A stretch of 64,000 nucleotides of DNA, taken from positions 1 to 64,000 of the forward strand of contig PXYW01000008.1 of assembly GCA_003023695.1 (NCBI GenBank). The letters run 5' to 3'. Below are positions 62,246 to 64,000 of the stretch, piece after piece. The notes under the pieces were generated by a model. The model was not told the origin of the DNA. It was given only the letters and a program-made list of their open reading frames with translations, and did no database searches. Position numbers and translations under genes: made by a program. The stretch's first letter is position 1. The number at the start of each line of letters is the position of its first letter. The stretch comes from Sulfobacillus benefaciens (GTDB lineage: Bacteria; Bacillota; Sulfobacillia; Sulfobacillales; Sulfobacillaceae).

Positions 62246-62387
62246 AGTATACCGCTTCTCTTGCCAAGATGACTTGAGTAATGACAGCGACTTTGCGACT
62301 TGTCTGTTTTCATCGAGTCAGTGATGGCTTAAAGAACAAAGAAAATTATCGAAATAGATTGACTCAAGTTTCTGGATACGATAGATT
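62246..62387 (+). promoter_or_regulatory. Divergent promoter region with candidate operators
   Basis: For the amidohydrolase gene, TTGACT (62359-62364) and TAGATT (62382-62387) are 17 bases apart. ACTTGAGT (62272-62279) and its exact reverse complement ACTCAAGT (62362-62369) occur once each; the second overlaps the -35 box. On the minus strand, a TATACT -10-like box is found at 62246-62251. The divergent TetR protein could bind the ACTTGAGT pair. Confidence 0.5.
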
Positions 62388-62435
62388 TCAATTTAAAAAA
62401 CTAACATTAGTAGTTAAGGAAAGGGAGAATGATAT

Positions 62436-64000
62436 TTGGTTACGATATTGACCAATGCGAAACTATGGGGAAGACCGAGCTCCGAGCAATCCATGGCCAT
62501 CAACGAGGACACCATTGTGGCTTTCGGTAAAGCTGCAGAGGACTTGGGGGATAAGGGTGCCAAAGTTGTTGACCTAAACGGTGCGACAATTTTGCCGGGA
62601 TTTGGCGATGGACATGCACATCCCATGTTTGCGGGTTTAGAGCAGCAGTTTGCTCCGGTGCGCGGTGCTACCAGCATCGACGACATTGCCCGTCGGGTGA
62701 AAAACTATGCGGACCAACACCCCGATTTGCTGTGGATTCAGGGGTGGGGATACGATCCTACGTTAGTATCTGATGGGGTATTTCATGCTAAATGGCTTGA
62801 TAACGTCATGCCGAATCGCCCCGTAGTGTTACGAGCAACAGATTATCACACGCTTTGGGTCAATTCGATGGCTTTGGCAAAAGTGGGGATTAACCGGGCA
62901 ACTCCAGAGCCAAAGCTTGGAGAAATAGTTCGCGATGCCCATGGCAACCCCATCGGCACCCTGAGGGAATGGGGTGCGGTGAATCTTATGATGCGCCATC
63001 TTCCACCAATCGACACTCAGCAAAGGATAAGGGCACTGACATGGGCCAGCCAAAGGTTGGCGGAGGTGGGCATTACTTGGGTGCAAGACGCTTGGATCGA
63101 TCCCGAAGCTATTGACGGCTATCTTCGTGCTGTACACAGGGGAGCATTAGGCGTGCGCTTTAACCTGGCATTTCGCAGTGATCCTGACCGGTGGCGAGAC
63201 CAGGTGCAGTTGTTTGCAGAGATGCGAAGGACGATTGCGGAGATAAAAAGCCCTTATCTTACAGGGCGTACAGTAAAATTTTTTGCCGATGGCATCATTG
63301 AGGCGGGAACAGCCGCCATGCTTGAACCTTATTGCGATTGTCCCAATAACCAGGGAATGGCTAACTGGCCCACGGAAGAATTCAAGGAAGCCGTGATTGC
63401 CTTTGACCGCGCAGGATTTCAAATCCATATTCATGCCATCGGAGATGGGGGCGTTAGGATGGCAGTGGATGCCATTGCAGCGGCCACTGAGGTTAATGGC
63501 CCCAGTGATCGCCGACCGGTCATTGCCCATGCCCAGCTCATTGCCCGCTCTGATCTGGATCGATTCAAACGCTACGGAATCATAGCCAACTTTGAGCCTC
63601 TATGGGCGCAGTTAGATCCGCTGCAAACGACCCTGACGATTCCCCGTTTGGGACCCGAGCGGGCCAGTCGGCAATATCCTATTGCGTCGCTCATGCGTCG
63701 GGGGGTGCCGATTTCCTTTGGCAGCGACTGGCCAGTCTCGGCTGTAGCGCCTCTATCGGGAATTCGAGTAGCGGTCACGAGACAGACACCCGACGGCGAA
63801 CCGGTCGACGGATGGATTCCCGAAGAACGAATTAGCGTTAGCGATGCCATCAATGCTTACACCACGGGGAGCGGCTATCAAGCCTTTAACGGAAACGGAG
63901 AAGGGCTGGCGATGGGGAAACCTGCCGATTTTGTGGTACTGGATACTCATCCTGAACAGGTGGTACCCAGCCATATTGATAAGATCAAGATTTTAGAGAC
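62436..64000 (+). CDS. YtcJ-type amidohydrolase, runs off the window
   Basis: At least 521 residues of an amidohydrolase-3 (YtcJ-like) enzyme are encoded; the 3' end is outside the window. The metal motif is GFGDGHAHPMFAG. Further landmarks are KFFADGIIEAGTAAML (a lysine bridge position), IHIHAIGDGGVRMAVDA (HxH), IAHAQLI and FGSDWPVSAVAPL. The enzyme is a binuclear or mononuclear metal hydrolase acting on amide or imide bonds. TTG 62436 follows AAAGGGAGA by about 8 bases. It is divergent from a TetR regulator, which likely controls it. Substrate unknown. Confidence 0.88.
   Translation, partial: MVTILTNAKLWGRPSSEQSMAINEDTIVAFGKAAEDLGDKGAKVVDLNGATILPGFGDGHAHPMFAGLEQQFAPVRGATSIDDIARRVKNYADQHPDLLWIQGWGYDPTLVSDGVFHAKWLDNVMPNRPVVLRATDYHTLWVNSMALAKVGINRATPEPKLGEIVRDAHGNPIGTLREWGAVNLMMRHLPPIDTQQRIRALTWASQRLAEVGITWVQDAWIDPEAIDGYLRAVHRGALGVRFNLAFRSDPDRWRDQVQLFAEMRRTIAEIKSPYLTGRTVKFFADGIIEAGTAAMLEPYCDCPNNQGMANWPTEEFKEAVIAFDRAGFQIHIHAIGDGGVRMAVDAIAAATEVNGPSDRRPVIAHAQLIARSDLDRFKRYGIIANFEPLWAQLDPLQTTLTIPRLGPERASRQYPIASLMRRGVPISFGSDWPVSAVAPLSGIRVAVTRQTPDGEPVDGWIPEERISVSDAINAYTTGSGYQAFNGNGEGLAMGKPADFVVLDTHPEQVVPSHIDKIKILE

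Noticed and set aside
1-64000. CRISPR array
   Set aside because: No regularly spaced short direct repeats were seen on either strand.
1-64000. Alternative genetic code with TGA as tryptophan
   Set aside because: Many clearly complete genes end in TGA (for example FAH, SDR and the MazG-like gene), so the two in-frame TGAs are better explained by mutation or error.

Overview
The window looks like chromosomal DNA of a moderate-GC Gram-positive bacterium. AGGAGG-type ribosome sites are strong, GTG and TTG starts are common, and TGA is used freely as a stop. The mix of gene families (thiolase with DUF35 partner, CoxMSL hydroxylases, PucR, NCS1 and APC permeases) would suit an acidophilic Firmicute such as Sulfobacillus. 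That genus call is inference only.

Region 1 (1-10.9 kb) is gene-poor and decayed. It holds a long palindrome, the 3' half of a tRNA-Arg(TCT), a pair of diverged ~88-bp repeats, an IS3-type transposase remnant, an NmrA-type oxidoreductase behind a frameshift-scarred membrane gene, and an MNT nucleotidyltransferase with a HEPN partner interrupted by TGA. It also holds a second dead MNT fragment, a coiled-coil protein, an AAA ATPase and a ComB-like phosphatase.

Region 2 (10.9-24.2 kb) is one long minus-strand operon with a divergent GAF/PucR regulator. Its gene order is HyuA-like, acetone-carboxylase-gamma-like, HyuA-like, HyuB-like, a ~30-kDa protein of unknown family, acyl-CoA ligase, thiolase, DUF35 and CMD-family protein. 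Subunit sizes and order match the acetophenone carboxylase operon apc1-5 plus bal. The proposed pathway is ATP-dependent carboxylation of a ketone to a beta-keto acid, CoA activation, then thiolytic cleavage.

Region 3 (24.4-27.5 kb) is decaying. An OsmC-like gene, a luciferase-family monooxygenase and a flavin reductase each carry frameshifts or stops, next to an intact NADPH:FMN reductase.

Region 4 (27.7-42.5 kb) is a plus-strand catabolic cluster: NCS1 permease, GntR regulator, triple cupin, RidA, ACMSD-like amidohydrolase, FAH-family hydrolase, a three-subunit molybdenum hydroxylase, SDR, aromatic-ring flavoprotein hydroxylase, CoxG, a sugar-isomerase-like TIM barrel and a phytoene-desaturase-like oxidoreductase. 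Together these suggest import, hydroxylation, ring opening, deamination and hydrolysis of a nitrogen-containing aromatic. The substrate cannot be read from sequence.

Region 5 (42.6-49.3 kb) is an amino-acid/amine module: XRE-cupin regulator, APC permease, threonine-synthase-like lyase, class-V PLP enzyme, second APC permease and a kynurenine-formamidase-like cyclase, with a terminator between the last two.

Region 6 (50.1-64 kb) carries a membrane thioredoxin, a CBS-PAS-HD signalling protein and an ABC/ECF-sigma cluster. That cluster includes an ABC-2 permease fused to an M1-peptidase-like domain (interrupted by TGA) and an ABC ATPase that has lost the Walker A lysine. A MazG-like gene overlaps an HKD-nuclease/SF2-helicase gene. 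A TetR regulator then stands divergent to a YtcJ-type amidohydrolase that runs off the end.

At least seven genes carry frameshifts or in-frame stops. Some could be assembly errors, so raw reads should be checked before calling them pseudogenes.
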